Positions 26,738 through 35,034 are shown, numbered from the stretch's first letter. The stretch: DNA of 64,000 bases from Nocardioides sp. SR21 (GCF_022761125.1 NZ_JAKWJR010000009.1:155955-219954), one strand, 5' to 3'. A program made the numbers and translations. The notes: generated by a model not told the origin, from the sequence alone.

Positions 26738-27049
26738 TCAGCCCCGGATCTCAGCCGCCCGCAGCCGCACCATCTCGGTCAGCACGTCGTCGGGCACCGG
26801 CGCATCGGGCGTGCACTGCACCCCGCCCTTGGTGAGCGTGAACCCGTCGAGCCGGTCACCGACCGCGGACACGACCTCGGGGCTGAACGGGTAGACCCCG
26901 ACGTGCGCCTTGGCCTCGCTCAGGCCGAGCAACGGCTTGCCGGACAGCCGCCAGGCGGGCATCCCGTAGCTGACCCCCTCCTCGGCCTCGGGCTCCACGC
27001 CCAGGACGATGTCGCGGACGTGGGCGAGGTACGCGTCGAAGGAGGTCAC
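26738..27049 (-). CDS. DUF1801 / YdhG-like protein
   Basis: 103 residues. The pattern SFDAYLAHVRDIV, EEGVSYGMPAWRLSGKPLLGLSEAKAH and VGVYPFSPEV matches the small DUF1801 (YdhG-like, 'iron chaperone'-like) family. No biochemical function is established for this branch. GTG start. It diverges from rpe with 22 bp between start codons. Confidence 0.8.
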   Translation of the reverse strand: MTSFDAYLAHVRDIVLGVEPEAEEGVSYGMPAWRLSGKPLLGLSEAKAHVGVYPFSPEVVSAVGDRLDGFTLTKGGVQCTPDAPVPDDVLTEMVRLRAAEIRG

Positions 27050-27057
27050 CGGCTCAT

Positions 27058-27063
27058 TAGACT
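27058..27063 (+). promoter_or_regulatory. Candidate leaderless promoter of rpe
   Basis: TAGACT ends 8 nt before the rpe GTG and fits the TANNNT pattern. Confidence 0.45.
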
Positions 27064-27071
27064 CTGCCCCC

Positions 27072-27734
27072 GTGGGTCACATCCAGATCACTCCGAGCAT
27101 CCTGAACGCCGACTTCGCCACCCTCGGCGCCGAGGTGGCGCGGATCCCCAGCGCCGACTGGGTGCACGTGGACGTGATGGACAACCACTTCGTCCCGAAC
27201 CTCACGTTCGGCCCGACGATGCTGGAGGCCCTCGCGCGCAGCACCGACGTACCCCTCGACGCACACCTGATGATCGAGGACGCCGACCGCAACGCGATGG
27301 CGTACGTCGAGGCCGGCGCCGGCTCGGTCACGTTCCACGTCGAGGCCGCGAAGGCACCGGTCCGGCTCGCCCGCGAGATCCGCGCGCACGGTGCTCGCGC
27401 CAGCATGGCGCTGCGCCCCGCGACGCCGATCGACCCCTACGAGGACCTGCTCGCCGAGCTCGACATGGTGCTGATCATGACCGTCGAGCCCGGTTTCGGC
27501 GGCCAGAAGTTCCTCGACCTCTGCCTGCCCAAGATCCGCCGCGCCCGGGAGCTGATGGACAAGCACGGCGTCGAGACCTGGCTCCAGGTCGACGGCGGCG
27601 TCTCGCTGGAGACCATCGAGCGCTGCGCCGAGGCCGGCGCCGACGTGTTCGTCGCGGGCTCGGCCGTCTACTCGGCCGACGACCCCGACCGGATGGTCAC
27701 CGCGCTGCGCGCAGCCGCCGAGGCCACCCGCTAG
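27072..27734 (+). CDS. rpe: Ribulose-phosphate 3-epimerase
   Basis: 220 residues. It interconverts ribulose 5-phosphate and xylulose 5-phosphate in the pentose phosphate pathway. The TIM-barrel signatures are complete: ITPSILNADFATL at the N-terminus, HVDVMDNHFVPNLTFGP with metal ligands, HLMIED, MTVEPGFGGQKF and DGGVSLETI. GTG start. Ribulose 5-phosphate is also a precursor for the riboflavin operon downstream, and rpe lies near rib genes in many actinobacteria. Confidence 0.97.
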   Translation: MGHIQITPSILNADFATLGAEVARIPSADWVHVDVMDNHFVPNLTFGPTMLEALARSTDVPLDAHLMIEDADRNAMAYVEAGAGSVTFHVEAAKAPVRLAREIRAHGARASMALRPATPIDPYEDLLAELDMVLIMTVEPGFGGQKFLDLCLPKIRRARELMDKHGVETWLQVDGGVSLETIERCAEAGADVFVAGSAVYSADDPDRMVTALRAAAEATR

Positions 27735-27779
27735 CTGTCCGGCCGGGCGGGATCGCCTGGCCGTGCGGGAGGATGTCCT

Positions 27780-29042
27780 GTGAGTCGTACGCCGTTCGTC
27801 CTGCTGCTGGCGGGCAACGTGCTCTCGGGCGCCGGCAACGGCGTGGCGATGGTGGTGCTGCCGTGGCTGGTCCTCGATCTCACCGGCAGCGCCTCGGCAG
27901 CCGGTCTGGTCGCGACCGCGACCCTCCTGCCGGTGCTGGTGTCCAGCCTCGTGGTCGGGACGGTGGTGGACATGGTCGGCCGTCGACGGGTCGCCCTGCT
28001 CGCCGACGCGCTGTCCGGGCTCAGCGTCGCGGGCATCCCGTTGCTGGCGCTGCTCGGCCACCTCGACGTGGTGTCCCTGGTCCTGCTGGCGATCGTCGGC
28101 GCCGTGCTCGACCCCGCCGGGTACACCGCACGCAAGGCGATGCTGCCCGGGGCCGCGACCCGGGCCGGGCTGTCGTGGGAGCGGGCCAACGGCGTGTACG
28201 AGGCGGTCTTCGGCGCCGCCTACATCCTCGGCCCGGGAGTCGGTGGACTCCTCATCGGCCTGGTCGGTCCCGAGTCGGCCCTCTGGGCGACCGCCGTCGC
28301 GTTCGGTCTCGCCGTCGTCGCGACCTCGTTCCTGCACGTCCCGGGCGCGGGTCGTCCCGCCGTCCACGAGCGGCCGGGCAGCCTCGTGCACGGCACGCTC
28401 GAGGGTCTGGTCTTCGTCTGGCGCCAGCCGCTCCTCCGGGCCACGACCGGCCTCTGCTGCCTGGTGATCGCGGCCTACCTGCCCTTCGAGTCCGTCATCC
28501 TCCCCGTCCACTACACCGACCTCGAGCAGCCGGGGCAGCTCGGCCTGGTGGTCACGGCGATGAGTGTCGGCGGGGTCGTCGGCTCGCTGGCGACCGCGGC
28601 CGTCGTACGACGCTTCAGTCGCTACCGGGTGTTCGTGGCCAGCGTCCTGCTGGCCTGCCTCGCCCTGCTCGGTCTGGGCTTCCTCCCGGGCCTGGGCCCG
28701 ATGATCGCCTTCGCCCTCCTGACCGGGCTGTTCTGGGGGCCGGTGACCCCGATCCTCGACCTCGCGATGCAGGTCCGCACGCCCGAGCCCCTGCGCGGTC
28801 GCGTGATCGGCGTGATCACCTCGGCGACGTACGCCGCCGGCCCCATCGGCCTGCTGCTCGCCGGGCCGGCCATCGACGGCTGGGGAGTGTCGACCGCGGC
28901 GCTCATCTTCGCGTCGGCGGTGCTGGCGGTCGCCGCCCTCGCCCTCCTCCAACGGAGCCTCCGCGAGCTGGACGACCTGCACGAGCCGGACGAGCTCGAA
29001 GGCACGCACGTCGCGGTGCCGACACCGCACCCGAACCACTGA
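27780..29042 (+). CDS. Major facilitator superfamily transporter
   Basis: 420 residues with about 12 hydrophobic segments, an MFS permease of the drug/sugar efflux type. The cytosolic loop 2-3 motif is seen as GTVVDMVGRRRVALLADALSG, near residues 60-80. The C-terminus is acidic and probably cytosolic. GTG start with GGAGGA upstream. Position between rpe and the riboflavin operon is seen in related genomes but does not prove a link; no substrate can be assigned. Confidence 0.88.
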   Translation: MSRTPFVLLLAGNVLSGAGNGVAMVVLPWLVLDLTGSASAAGLVATATLLPVLVSSLVVGTVVDMVGRRRVALLADALSGLSVAGIPLLALLGHLDVVSLVLLAIVGAVLDPAGYTARKAMLPGAATRAGLSWERANGVYEAVFGAAYILGPGVGGLLIGLVGPESALWATAVAFGLAVVATSFLHVPGAGRPAVHERPGSLVHGTLEGLVFVWRQPLLRATTGLCCLVIAAYLPFESVILPVHYTDLEQPGQLGLVVTAMSVGGVVGSLATAAVVRRFSRYRVFVASVLLACLALLGLGFLPGLGPMIAFALLTGLFWGPVTPILDLAMQVRTPEPLRGRVIGVITSATYAAGPIGLLLAGPAIDGWGVSTAALIFASAVLAVAALALLQRSLRELDDLHEPDELEGTHVAVPTPHPNH

Positions 29043-29138
29043 CGGACCGGTCGATCTCGACCTGTGGTCGGCGTCACGGCGCTCGTTCCGTGTCGCTGTG
29101 GCAGACTTCGCCCCGACGAGAATTCATTCTCGCGTGCT

Positions 29139-29256
29139 CTGGGGTCGGTGAAATTCCGAGCCGGCGGTGAAAGTCCGCGACCCGGTCACAGCCAGTGACC
29201 GGTTGATCAGGTGAAACTCCTGGACCGACGGTTAAAGTCCGGATGGGAAGCGCACG
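29139..29256 (+). promoter_or_regulatory. FMN riboswitch (RFN element)
   Basis: The conserved RFN blocks appear in order: GGTCGGTGAAATTCCGA, CCGGCGGTGAAAGTCCGCGA, a variable GGTCAC...GTGACC stem, GGTTGATCAGGTGAAACTCC, GACGGTTAAAGTCCGGATGG. Pairing of GGGTCGG with CCGACGG-type strands closes the junction. It precedes ribD by about 80 nt. FMN binding is expected to repress the operon. No run-of-T terminator is seen before ribD, so translational control or Rho-dependent termination is more likely. Confidence 0.97.
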
Positions 29257-29334
29257 CAGGTGTCGTCGACACGTACGTCGTACGTGCGCGACCCGTCAGC
29301 CCCGGAGTCCGTGAGCGGACATGAGGGGCCAGCA

Positions 29335-30366
29335 ATGACCACCACGGCAGCCGAGCGGGCCGCGATGCAGCGCGCCCTCGAGCTCGCCGCGACGCCAGGC
29401 GTCCCGCTGGGGCCCAACCCGCGCGTCGGTTGCGTGCTCCTCGACGCCGAGGGCGCCACGGTCGCCGAGGGCTACCACCGCGGCGCCGGCACCCCGCACG
29501 CCGAGGCCGACGCGCTGGCCCGTGCGGGGGAGAAGGCGCACGGCACCACCGCCGTCGTCACCCTCGAGCCCTGCAACCACCAGGGCCGCACCGGCCCCTG
29601 CGCGCAGGCGCTCGTCGACGCCGGCGTACGCCGGGTCGTCTTCGCCCAATCGGACCCGAACCCGGCCGCCGCCGGTGGAGCCGAGACCCTGCGGGCCGCC
29701 GGCATCCACGTCGAGTCAGGACTTCTGGCGGCCGAGTCCGGACTTCTGAACAAGGTCTGGACGTTCGCGGTCGAGCACGGCCGCCCGTTCGTCACCTGGA
29801 AGTTCGCGACCACCCTCGACGGCCGCAGCGCCGCGGCCGACGGCACCAGCCGCTGGGTGAGCTCGCCCGCCGCCCGCCTCGACACGCATCGGCTCCGCGC
29901 CCTCTGCGACGTGATGCTGGTCGGTACGAACACGGTCGAGGTCGACGACCCGCTGCTCACCGTGCGCGACGAGCACGAACGCCCCCTCGCGCGCCAGCCG
30001 CTGCGCGCCGTGATGGGGGAGCGCGACCTCGACCCGGGTCGCCGGATCTTCAACGACGACGCCGAGTCCGTGCACCTGCGCACCCGCGACCCCGAGCAGG
30101 CGCTGGAGCAGCTCTTCGCCCGCGACCGCCAGCACGTCTTCCTCGAGGGCGGCCCGACCCTGGCCGCCGCGTTCCTGAAGGCCGGCCTCGTCGACGAGAT
30201 CGTCGTGTACGTCGCCCCGATGCTGCTCGGCGCCGGCCGCAGCGCGGTCGCTGACCTCGGAATCTCCACCATCTCCGACGCGTTCCGTCCCCGCGTCACC
30301 GACATCACCGTGCTGGAGGGGGACGAACCGAACGTTCGCCTGACCCTCGCGCCAGAAGGAGCCTGA
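29335..30366 (+). CDS. ribD: Bifunctional riboflavin deaminase / reductase RibD
   Basis: 343 residues. It deaminates and then reduces the first pyrimidine intermediate of riboflavin synthesis. The N-terminal deaminase zinc site shows HAEADAL and PCNHQGRTGPC, the third and fourth ligands being the cysteines. The C-terminal reductase begins at about residue 145 (FVTWKFATTLDGRSAA). The ATG giving MTTTAAERA is chosen because longer starts would run into the region just after the riboswitch. It is the first gene of the rib operon. Confidence 0.96.
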   Translation: MTTTAAERAAMQRALELAATPGVPLGPNPRVGCVLLDAEGATVAEGYHRGAGTPHAEADALARAGEKAHGTTAVVTLEPCNHQGRTGPCAQALVDAGVRRVVFAQSDPNPAAAGGAETLRAAGIHVESGLLAAESGLLNKVWTFAVEHGRPFVTWKFATTLDGRSAAADGTSRWVSSPAARLDTHRLRALCDVMLVGTNTVEVDDPLLTVRDEHERPLARQPLRAVMGERDLDPGRRIFNDDAESVHLRTRDPEQALEQLFARDRQHVFLEGGPTLAAAFLKAGLVDEIVVYVAPMLLGAGRSAVADLGISTISDAFRPRVTDITVLEGDEPNVRLTLAPEGA

Positions 30367-30367
30367 C

Positions 30368-30967
30368 ATGTTCACCGGAATCGTCGAGGAGCTCGGCACC
30401 GTCGCCGCGGTCGAGGACCAGGGCGACGCGATCCGCCTCGGCATCAGCGCCACCACCGTGCTCGAGGGCACCGGCCTGGGCGACTCGATCTCCGTCAACG
30501 GCTGCTGCCTGACCGTCACCAGCATCGAGGGCGGCACCTGGACCGCCGACGTCATGCAGGAGACCCTCGACAAGACCAGCCTGTACGGCGTACGCCCGGG
30601 CGACGCGGTCAACCTCGAGCGCGCCGTCACCGCGGACAAGCGCCTCGGCGGGCACATCGTGCAGGGCCACGTCGACGGTGTCGGCGAGGTCGTCAGCCGG
30701 ACCCCCAGCGAGCACTGGGAGGTCGTCGAGATCGCGATGCCCGAGGCGCTGAGCCGCTACCTCGTCGACAAGGGTTCGATCACCGTCGACGGCGTCAGCC
30801 TCACCGTCGTCGAGGCCGGCACCGACCGGTTCACGGTCAGCCTGATCCCCGAGACGCTCGCCCGCACCACGCTCGGCGCCCGCCAGCCCGGCGACCGGGT
30901 CAACCTCGAGGTCGACGTCATCGCCAAGTACGTCGAGCGCCTCCTGCCCTACCAGGAGCGCGCATGA
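30368..30967 (+). CDS. ribE: Riboflavin synthase (alpha chain)
   Basis: 199 residues. It dismutates two 6,7-dimethyl-8-ribityllumazine molecules into riboflavin. The start MFTGIVEELG and the two repeated barrel domains are diagnostic: SVNGCCLTVT in the N-half and TVDGVSLTVV in the C-half, each after a G-x-G-D-S/G-S-I pattern. It starts right after ribD. Its TGA stop is part of an ATGA that begins a repeat-borne mini-ORF. Confidence 0.97.
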   Translation: MFTGIVEELGTVAAVEDQGDAIRLGISATTVLEGTGLGDSISVNGCCLTVTSIEGGTWTADVMQETLDKTSLYGVRPGDAVNLERAVTADKRLGGHIVQGHVDGVGEVVSRTPSEHWEVVEIAMPEALSRYLVDKGSITVDGVSLTVVEAGTDRFTVSLIPETLARTTLGARQPGDRVNLEVDVIAKYVERLLPYQERA

Positions 30968-31047
30968 GCGAGCGAAGCGAGCGAATCAATCAACGCAGCG
31001 TGCGCGGTGCCTCGTGCGCGCACGGAGCGAAGCGAGTACGCGCATGA
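30964..31047 (+). repeat. Junction repeat copy 1: 27-codon mini-ORF linking ribE and ribM
   Basis: An 84-nt element with ATGAG at both ends. Its ATG overlaps the ribE stop (ATGA), it reads 27 codons (begins MSERSERI, ends HGAKRVRA), and its TGA overlaps the ribM ATG. Two other copies sit at equivalent stop-start junctions at 38420-38503 and 61655-61729. The first codons contain two 9-bp tandem units (AGCGAGCGA). Whether the peptide is made or matters is unknown. A different frame through it adds MRARSEASTRM-like residues to the next gene. Confidence 0.8.
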
Positions 31048-31745
31048 GTTTGCTCGCGTCGCTGTACGACGCCCACCTGGACATCGCCGGCCACCCGATC
31101 ACCTGGCGCGAGATCCTCGGCAACGCCTTCGGCTTCGCCTCCGCCATCGGCGGGCTGCGCCGCCGGGTCTGGGCCTGGCCGGTCGGCATCGTCGGCAACG
31201 TCCTGCTGTTCTCGGTGTTCATCGCGGCGACGTTCGACGCGCACGCCCAGCAGCCGCTCTTCGGCCAGGCCGCCCGTCAGGTCTTCTTCATCATCACCAG
31301 CATCTACGGCTGGCACCGCTGGAACCAGACCCGCCAGGCCCACGGTGGCGGTGACGCCCCGGCCGTCGACCCGCGCTGGGCCACCGCCCGCGAGCGGATG
31401 GCGTACCTCCTGGTCGCCGCCGCCGGCGTCCTCGTCTGCCAGTGGGTGTTCTCGGTCGTCGGCGCCGGCTGGCCCGCGCCGCGCTGGTACTACTGGTGCG
31501 ACGCCTGGATCTTCGTCGGCTCGATGATCGCGACGTACGCGATGGCCCGCGGCTGGAACGACTTCTGGCTCGCCTGGATCGCCGTCGACCTGGTCGGCGT
31601 GCCGCTGCTCTGGCACTCGGGCTACTACCCGTCCGCGATCCTCTACGTCTTCTACGGCGGGCTCTGCATCGCCGGCTTCATCACGTGGCTGCGGGCGACC
31701 GCGGCCGCACCAGGAAACACCGAGCGCGAGAAGGTGTCAGCATGA
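31044..31745 (+). CDS. ribM: Riboflavin transporter of the PnuC family (RibM/PnuX-like)
   Basis: 233 residues with about seven hydrophobic segments. The PnuC-type pattern is visible: ITWREILGNAFGFASA at the N-terminus, VWAWPVGIVGN, FFIITSIYGWHRW and YYWCDAWIFVGS. Family members next to rib genes and under an FMN riboswitch (RibM of Streptomyces davawensis, PnuX of Corynebacterium) import riboflavin rather than nicotinamide riboside, and this context is the same. The start is the ATG at the end of the junction repeat; a longer in-frame reading through the repeat is not credible. The stop overlaps ribBA. Confidence 0.9.
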   Translation: MSLLASLYDAHLDIAGHPITWREILGNAFGFASAIGGLRRRVWAWPVGIVGNVLLFSVFIAATFDAHAQQPLFGQAARQVFFIITSIYGWHRWNQTRQAHGGGDAPAVDPRWATARERMAYLLVAAAGVLVCQWVFSVVGAGWPAPRWYYWCDAWIFVGSMIATYAMARGWNDFWLAWIAVDLVGVPLLWHSGYYPSAILYVFYGGLCIAGFITWLRATAAAPGNTEREKVSA

Positions 31746-32983
31746 GTGAGCACGACAAGGTCCGGCTCGACCCGATCGAGCGCGCGATCGCCGACATCGC
31801 GGCCGGCAAGGCCGTGGTGGTCGTCGACGACGAGACCCGCGAGAACGAGGGCGACATCATCTTCGCCGCCAGCAAGGCGACCCCGGAGCTGATGGCGTTC
31901 ACGATCCGGCACAGCAGCGGCGTCATCTGCGTCCCGATGCCGGCCGACATGCTCGACCGGCTCGAGATCCCGCTGATGACCCCGCACAACAAGGACAAGC
32001 TGCGGACGGCGTACACGATCTCGGTCGACGCCCGCGACGGCGTCAGCACCGGCATCTCCGCCGCCGACCGCGCGCACACCGCGCGGGTGCTGGCCGACTC
32101 GGCGACCGAGCCGTGGGAGATCACCCGGCCCGGGCACGTGTTCCCGCTGCGCTACCGCGAGGGTGGCGTGCTGGTACGCCGCGGCCACACCGAGGCCGCC
32201 GTCGACCTCGCGAAGCTCGCGGGCCTCACGCCCGCCGGCGTGCTCGTGGAGGTCGTGAACGACGACGGCACGATGAAGCGCGCGCCCGAGCTGCGCGAGT
32301 TCGCCGACGAGCACGGCCTGGCGATGATCTCGATCGACGACCTGGTGCGCTACCGCCGGCGCCACGAGAACCTCGTCGAGCGGGTCGCCGAGACGCGGCT
32401 GCCCACCCGGCACGGCGACTTCACCGCGTACGGCTACAAGATCACCGTCGACGGCTCCGAGCACATCGCCCTCGTGCACGGCGACATCTCCGGGGACGAG
32501 CCGGTCCTCACGCGCGTCCACTCCGAGTGCCTGACCGGCGACGTGTTCGGCTCGGCCCGCTGCGACTGCGGTCCGCAGCTCGACGAGGCGCTGGAGCGCA
32601 TCGTCGAGGAGGGCCGCGGCGTGGTGATCTACCTGCGCGGCCACGAGGGTCGCGGCATCGGGCTGGTCGCGAAGCTGCAGGCCTACCAGCTGCAGGACGG
32701 CGGCCGCGACACCGTCGACGCCAACCTCGACCTCGGCCTGCCCGCCGACGCCCGCCACTACGGCACCGCCACCCAGGTGCTGCGCGACCTCGGCATCGGC
32801 AGCGTGCGACTGATGACCAACAACCCCGACAAGGTCAGCAACCTCGAGGACTTCGGGATCCCGGTGGCGGCTCGGGTCCCGCTCACGCCGCACCCCAACG
32901 ACCACAACCTGGCCTACCTGCTGACGAAGCGGGACCGGATGGGTCACGACCTTCCCAACCTCGACCTCAAGGACGGTGCCTGA
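31742..32983 (+). CDS. ribBA: Bifunctional 3,4-dihydroxy-2-butanone 4-phosphate synthase / GTP cyclohydrolase II
   Basis: 413 residues. It supplies both precursors of riboflavin. The N-terminal DHBP synthase half shows DDETRENEGDII and the CVPMPADMLDRL and HTARVLADS segments. The C-terminal cyclohydrolase half begins near residue 215 with RLPTRHGDFTAYGYK and carries the zinc site in SECLTGDVFGSARCDCG, plus RGHEGRGIGL for catalysis. ATG start coupled to ribM by a 4-nt overlap. Confidence 0.97.
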   Translation: MSEHDKVRLDPIERAIADIAAGKAVVVVDDETRENEGDIIFAASKATPELMAFTIRHSSGVICVPMPADMLDRLEIPLMTPHNKDKLRTAYTISVDARDGVSTGISAADRAHTARVLADSATEPWEITRPGHVFPLRYREGGVLVRRGHTEAAVDLAKLAGLTPAGVLVEVVNDDGTMKRAPELREFADEHGLAMISIDDLVRYRRRHENLVERVAETRLPTRHGDFTAYGYKITVDGSEHIALVHGDISGDEPVLTRVHSECLTGDVFGSARCDCGPQLDEALERIVEEGRGVVIYLRGHEGRGIGLVAKLQAYQLQDGGRDTVDANLDLGLPADARHYGTATQVLRDLGIGSVRLMTNNPDKVSNLEDFGIPVAARVPLTPHPNDHNLAYLLTKRDRMGHDLPNLDLKDGA

Positions 32984-32984
32984 C

Positions 32985-33470
32985 ATGGCTGGAGACGGAG
33001 CCCCCGGACCCGAGATCTTCGACGCGAGCGGCCTGAGCGTCGCGATCGTCGCCGCGAGCTGGCACACCCAGGTCATGGACGGTCTCATCGGCGGCGCCCA
33101 GCGCGCCCTCGCGGAGTACGGCGTCACGAGCTCGCACCTGGTGCGCGTCCCCGGCACATTCGAGCTCCCGGTGGTCGCCTCGGTGCTCGCCCAGCAGGGC
33201 TGGGACGCGGTCGTCGCCCTCGGCGTCGTCGTGCGTGGTGGCACCCCGCACTTCGACTACGTCTGCAACGCGGCGACCGACGGGCTGGTCCGCGTCGGGC
33301 TCGACCACAGCATCGCGGTCGGCTTCGGCGTGCTCACGTGCGACAACGACCAGCAGGCGCTCGACCGGGCCGGTCTCGAGCACTCGCGCGAGGACAAGGG
33401 CTTCGAGGCGGCGTCGGCCGCGCTGCTCACCGCCCGGACCCTGCGAGGGGAGGCGCGCCGTACGCCGTAG
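32985..33470 (+). CDS. ribH: 6,7-dimethyl-8-ribityllumazine synthase
   Basis: 161 residues. It condenses the products of RibBA and RibD into lumazine. Signatures are VAIVAASWHTQVMDGL, the phosphate-contact segment VPGTFELPVVA and VVRGGTPHFDYV, which carries the catalytic histidine; GFGVLTCDNDQQALDRAG completes the site. It starts two bases after ribBA. Its TAG stop forms the first half of a -10-like hexamer for hisE. Confidence 0.97.
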   Translation: MAGDGAPGPEIFDASGLSVAIVAASWHTQVMDGLIGGAQRALAEYGVTSSHLVRVPGTFELPVVASVLAQQGWDAVVALGVVVRGGTPHFDYVCNAATDGLVRVGLDHSIAVGFGVLTCDNDQQALDRAGLEHSREDKGFEAASAALLTARTLRGEARRTP

Positions 33471-33473
33471 GGT
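33468..33473 (+). promoter_or_regulatory. Candidate leaderless promoter of hisE, using the ribH stop codon
   Basis: TAGGGT fits TANNNT and ends 7 nt before the hisE GTG. The TAG is the ribH stop codon. Confidence 0.45.
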
Positions 33474-33480
33474 TGTCGGC

Positions 33481-33744
33481 GTGAAGACGTTCGACGAGCT
33501 CTGGGCCGAGCTGAGTGAGAAGGCCCGGACCCGACCCGAGGGATCCGGCACCGTGCGACAGCTCGACGCCGGCGTCCATGCCACGGGGAAGAAGCTGGTC
33601 GAGGAGGCCGCCGAGTCCTGGATGGCCGCGGAGCACGAGGGCAAGGAGCGTGCGGCCGAGGAGATCAGCCAGCTGCTCTACCACGCCCAGGTCCTGATGC
33701 TGGCCGCCGGCATCGAGCTCGACGACGTCTACGCACACCTCTGA
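33481..33744 (+). CDS. hisE: Phosphoribosyl-ATP pyrophosphatase
   Basis: 87 residues. It hydrolyses phosphoribosyl-ATP to phosphoribosyl-AMP, step 2 of histidine synthesis. The MazG-like all-helical core shows KLVEEAAESWMAAEHE and AAEEISQLLYHAQVLM, the acidic residues that bind magnesium. GTG start; a longer reading upstream is an overlap with ribH. It pairs with hisG, step 1, which follows after 11 bp; the other his genes are not in the window. Confidence 0.95.
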   Translation: MKTFDELWAELSEKARTRPEGSGTVRQLDAGVHATGKKLVEEAAESWMAAEHEGKERAAEEISQLLYHAQVLMLAAGIELDDVYAHL

Positions 33745-33755
33745 GGACGCACCCC

Positions 33756-34604
33756 ATGGCACTGCTCCGCATCGCGGTCCCGAACAAGGGATCGCTGTCC
33801 CTGTCGGCATCCGAGATCCTGCGCGAGGCCGGCTACCGGCAGCGCGACGACTCCAAGCAGCTCACGCTGACCGACACCGAGAACGGCGTCGAGTTCTTCT
33901 ACCTGCGCCCGCGCGACATCGCGCTGTACGTCGGCGAGGGCACGCTCGACGTCGGGATCACCGGCCGCGACCTGCTCACCGACTCCGGCGCCAAGGCCGA
34001 CGAGGTGATGGGTCTCGGCTTCGGCCGCAGCCGGTTCCGTTTCGCCGGCCCCCAGGGCGTCTACTCCGACCTGTCCCAGCTCGCCGGGCTGCGCATCGCC
34101 ACGTCGTACGTCGGCGTGGTCCGCACGTTCCTGGAGGAGCACGGCATCGACGCGACCGTGACCCGCCTCGACGGCGCCGTCGAGACCAGCATCCAGCTCG
34201 GGGTCGCCGACGTGATCGCCGACGTCGTCGAGACCGGCAGCACGCTGCGCCAGGCCGGGCTGGAGACGTTCGGCGAGACCATCCTCGACTCCGAGGCCGT
34301 GCTGGTCACCCGCAGCGGCGCGGTCCCCGACGGCTTCGAGGTCTTCCGGCGCCGGGTCGAGGGCGTCCTGGTCGCCCGCAGCTACGTGATGATGGACTAC
34401 GACATCCCGACCGCGCGGGTCGAGGACGCCGTCCGGCTGACGCCGGGCATCGAGAGCCCGACCGTGGCGCCGCTCCATCGCGACGGGTGGTCTGCGGTGC
34501 GAGCGATGGTCCCGCGCGCCGGCGCCCAACGACTGATGGACGAGCTCTATGACATCGGTGCCCGCGGCATCCTCCTCACCGACATCCATGCCTGCCGACT
34601 CTGA
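33756..34604 (+). CDS. hisG: ATP phosphoribosyltransferase, long form
   Basis: 282 residues. It joins ATP and PRPP in the first, feedback-controlled step of histidine synthesis. The start LLRIAVPNKGSLS, the LGFGRSRFRFAG segment, and ADVIADVVETGSTLRQAGLE (PRPP loop) are typical. The C-terminal ~75 residues (from RSYVMMDYDIP) form the ACT-like histidine-binding domain, so no HisZ partner is needed. It overlaps the following membrane-protein gene by 17 nt. Confidence 0.96.
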   Translation: MALLRIAVPNKGSLSLSASEILREAGYRQRDDSKQLTLTDTENGVEFFYLRPRDIALYVGEGTLDVGITGRDLLTDSGAKADEVMGLGFGRSRFRFAGPQGVYSDLSQLAGLRIATSYVGVVRTFLEEHGIDATVTRLDGAVETSIQLGVADVIADVVETGSTLRQAGLETFGETILDSEAVLVTRSGAVPDGFEVFRRRVEGVLVARSYVMMDYDIPTARVEDAVRLTPGIESPTVAPLHRDGWSAVRAMVPRAGAQRLMDELYDIGARGILLTDIHACRL

Positions 34605-35034
34605 GCTCGCGCTGCCGCACACGTGGCGGCCGTTCGGCGTGCGGATGGCCGGCACCGTCCTCGGTGTCGGCCTGCTCGTGGTGGTCGCGTTCCTCTGGAT
34701 CGGCTTCGACGCCGAGACCCGCGCGAAGTTCACGACGTTCCAGCGGGGGACCGTGGTCGCGATCGGCCTGCTCGGCTTCGCGGTCTGGTTCGCCCTGGTC
34801 CGCTCGCGGGTGGTCGCCGAGGCCGAGCGCCTGGTGGTCGTCAACGGCTACAAGCGCCGGGAGTTCGAGTACGCCGAGGTCGTCGGCGTGCACCTCCCTC
34901 CCGGTGCGCCGTGGGTGACCCTCGACCTGGCCGACGGCTCGACGGTCTCGGCCATGGGCATCCAGGGCTCGGACGGTGATCGCGCGAAGCAGGCGGTCCG
35001 CGAGCTGCGCGGGGTCGTGAACGCGAAGTCGTGA
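34588..35034 (+). CDS. PH-domain-like membrane protein
   Basis: 148 residues with two transmembrane helices, about 20-37 and 53-70, then a domain of the bacterial PH type: VVNGYKRREFEYAEVVGVHLPPGAPWVTLDLADG. Small proteins of this build are found after hisG in many actinobacteria and have no known function. The ATG overlaps the hisG end; its stop overlaps the next gene's GTG. Confidence 0.8.
   Translation: MPADSELALPHTWRPFGVRMAGTVLGVGLLVVVAFLWIGFDAETRAKFTTFQRGTVVAIGLLGFAVWFALVRSRVVAEAERLVVVNGYKRREFEYAEVVGVHLPPGAPWVTLDLADGSTVSAMGIQGSDGDRAKQAVRELRGVVNAKS

Noticed and set aside
31014..31043. N-terminal extension of RibM (RARSEASTRM) as true protein sequence
   Set aside because: The same extension appears before unrelated proteins because it is encoded by the junction repeat; homologues start at the later ATG.
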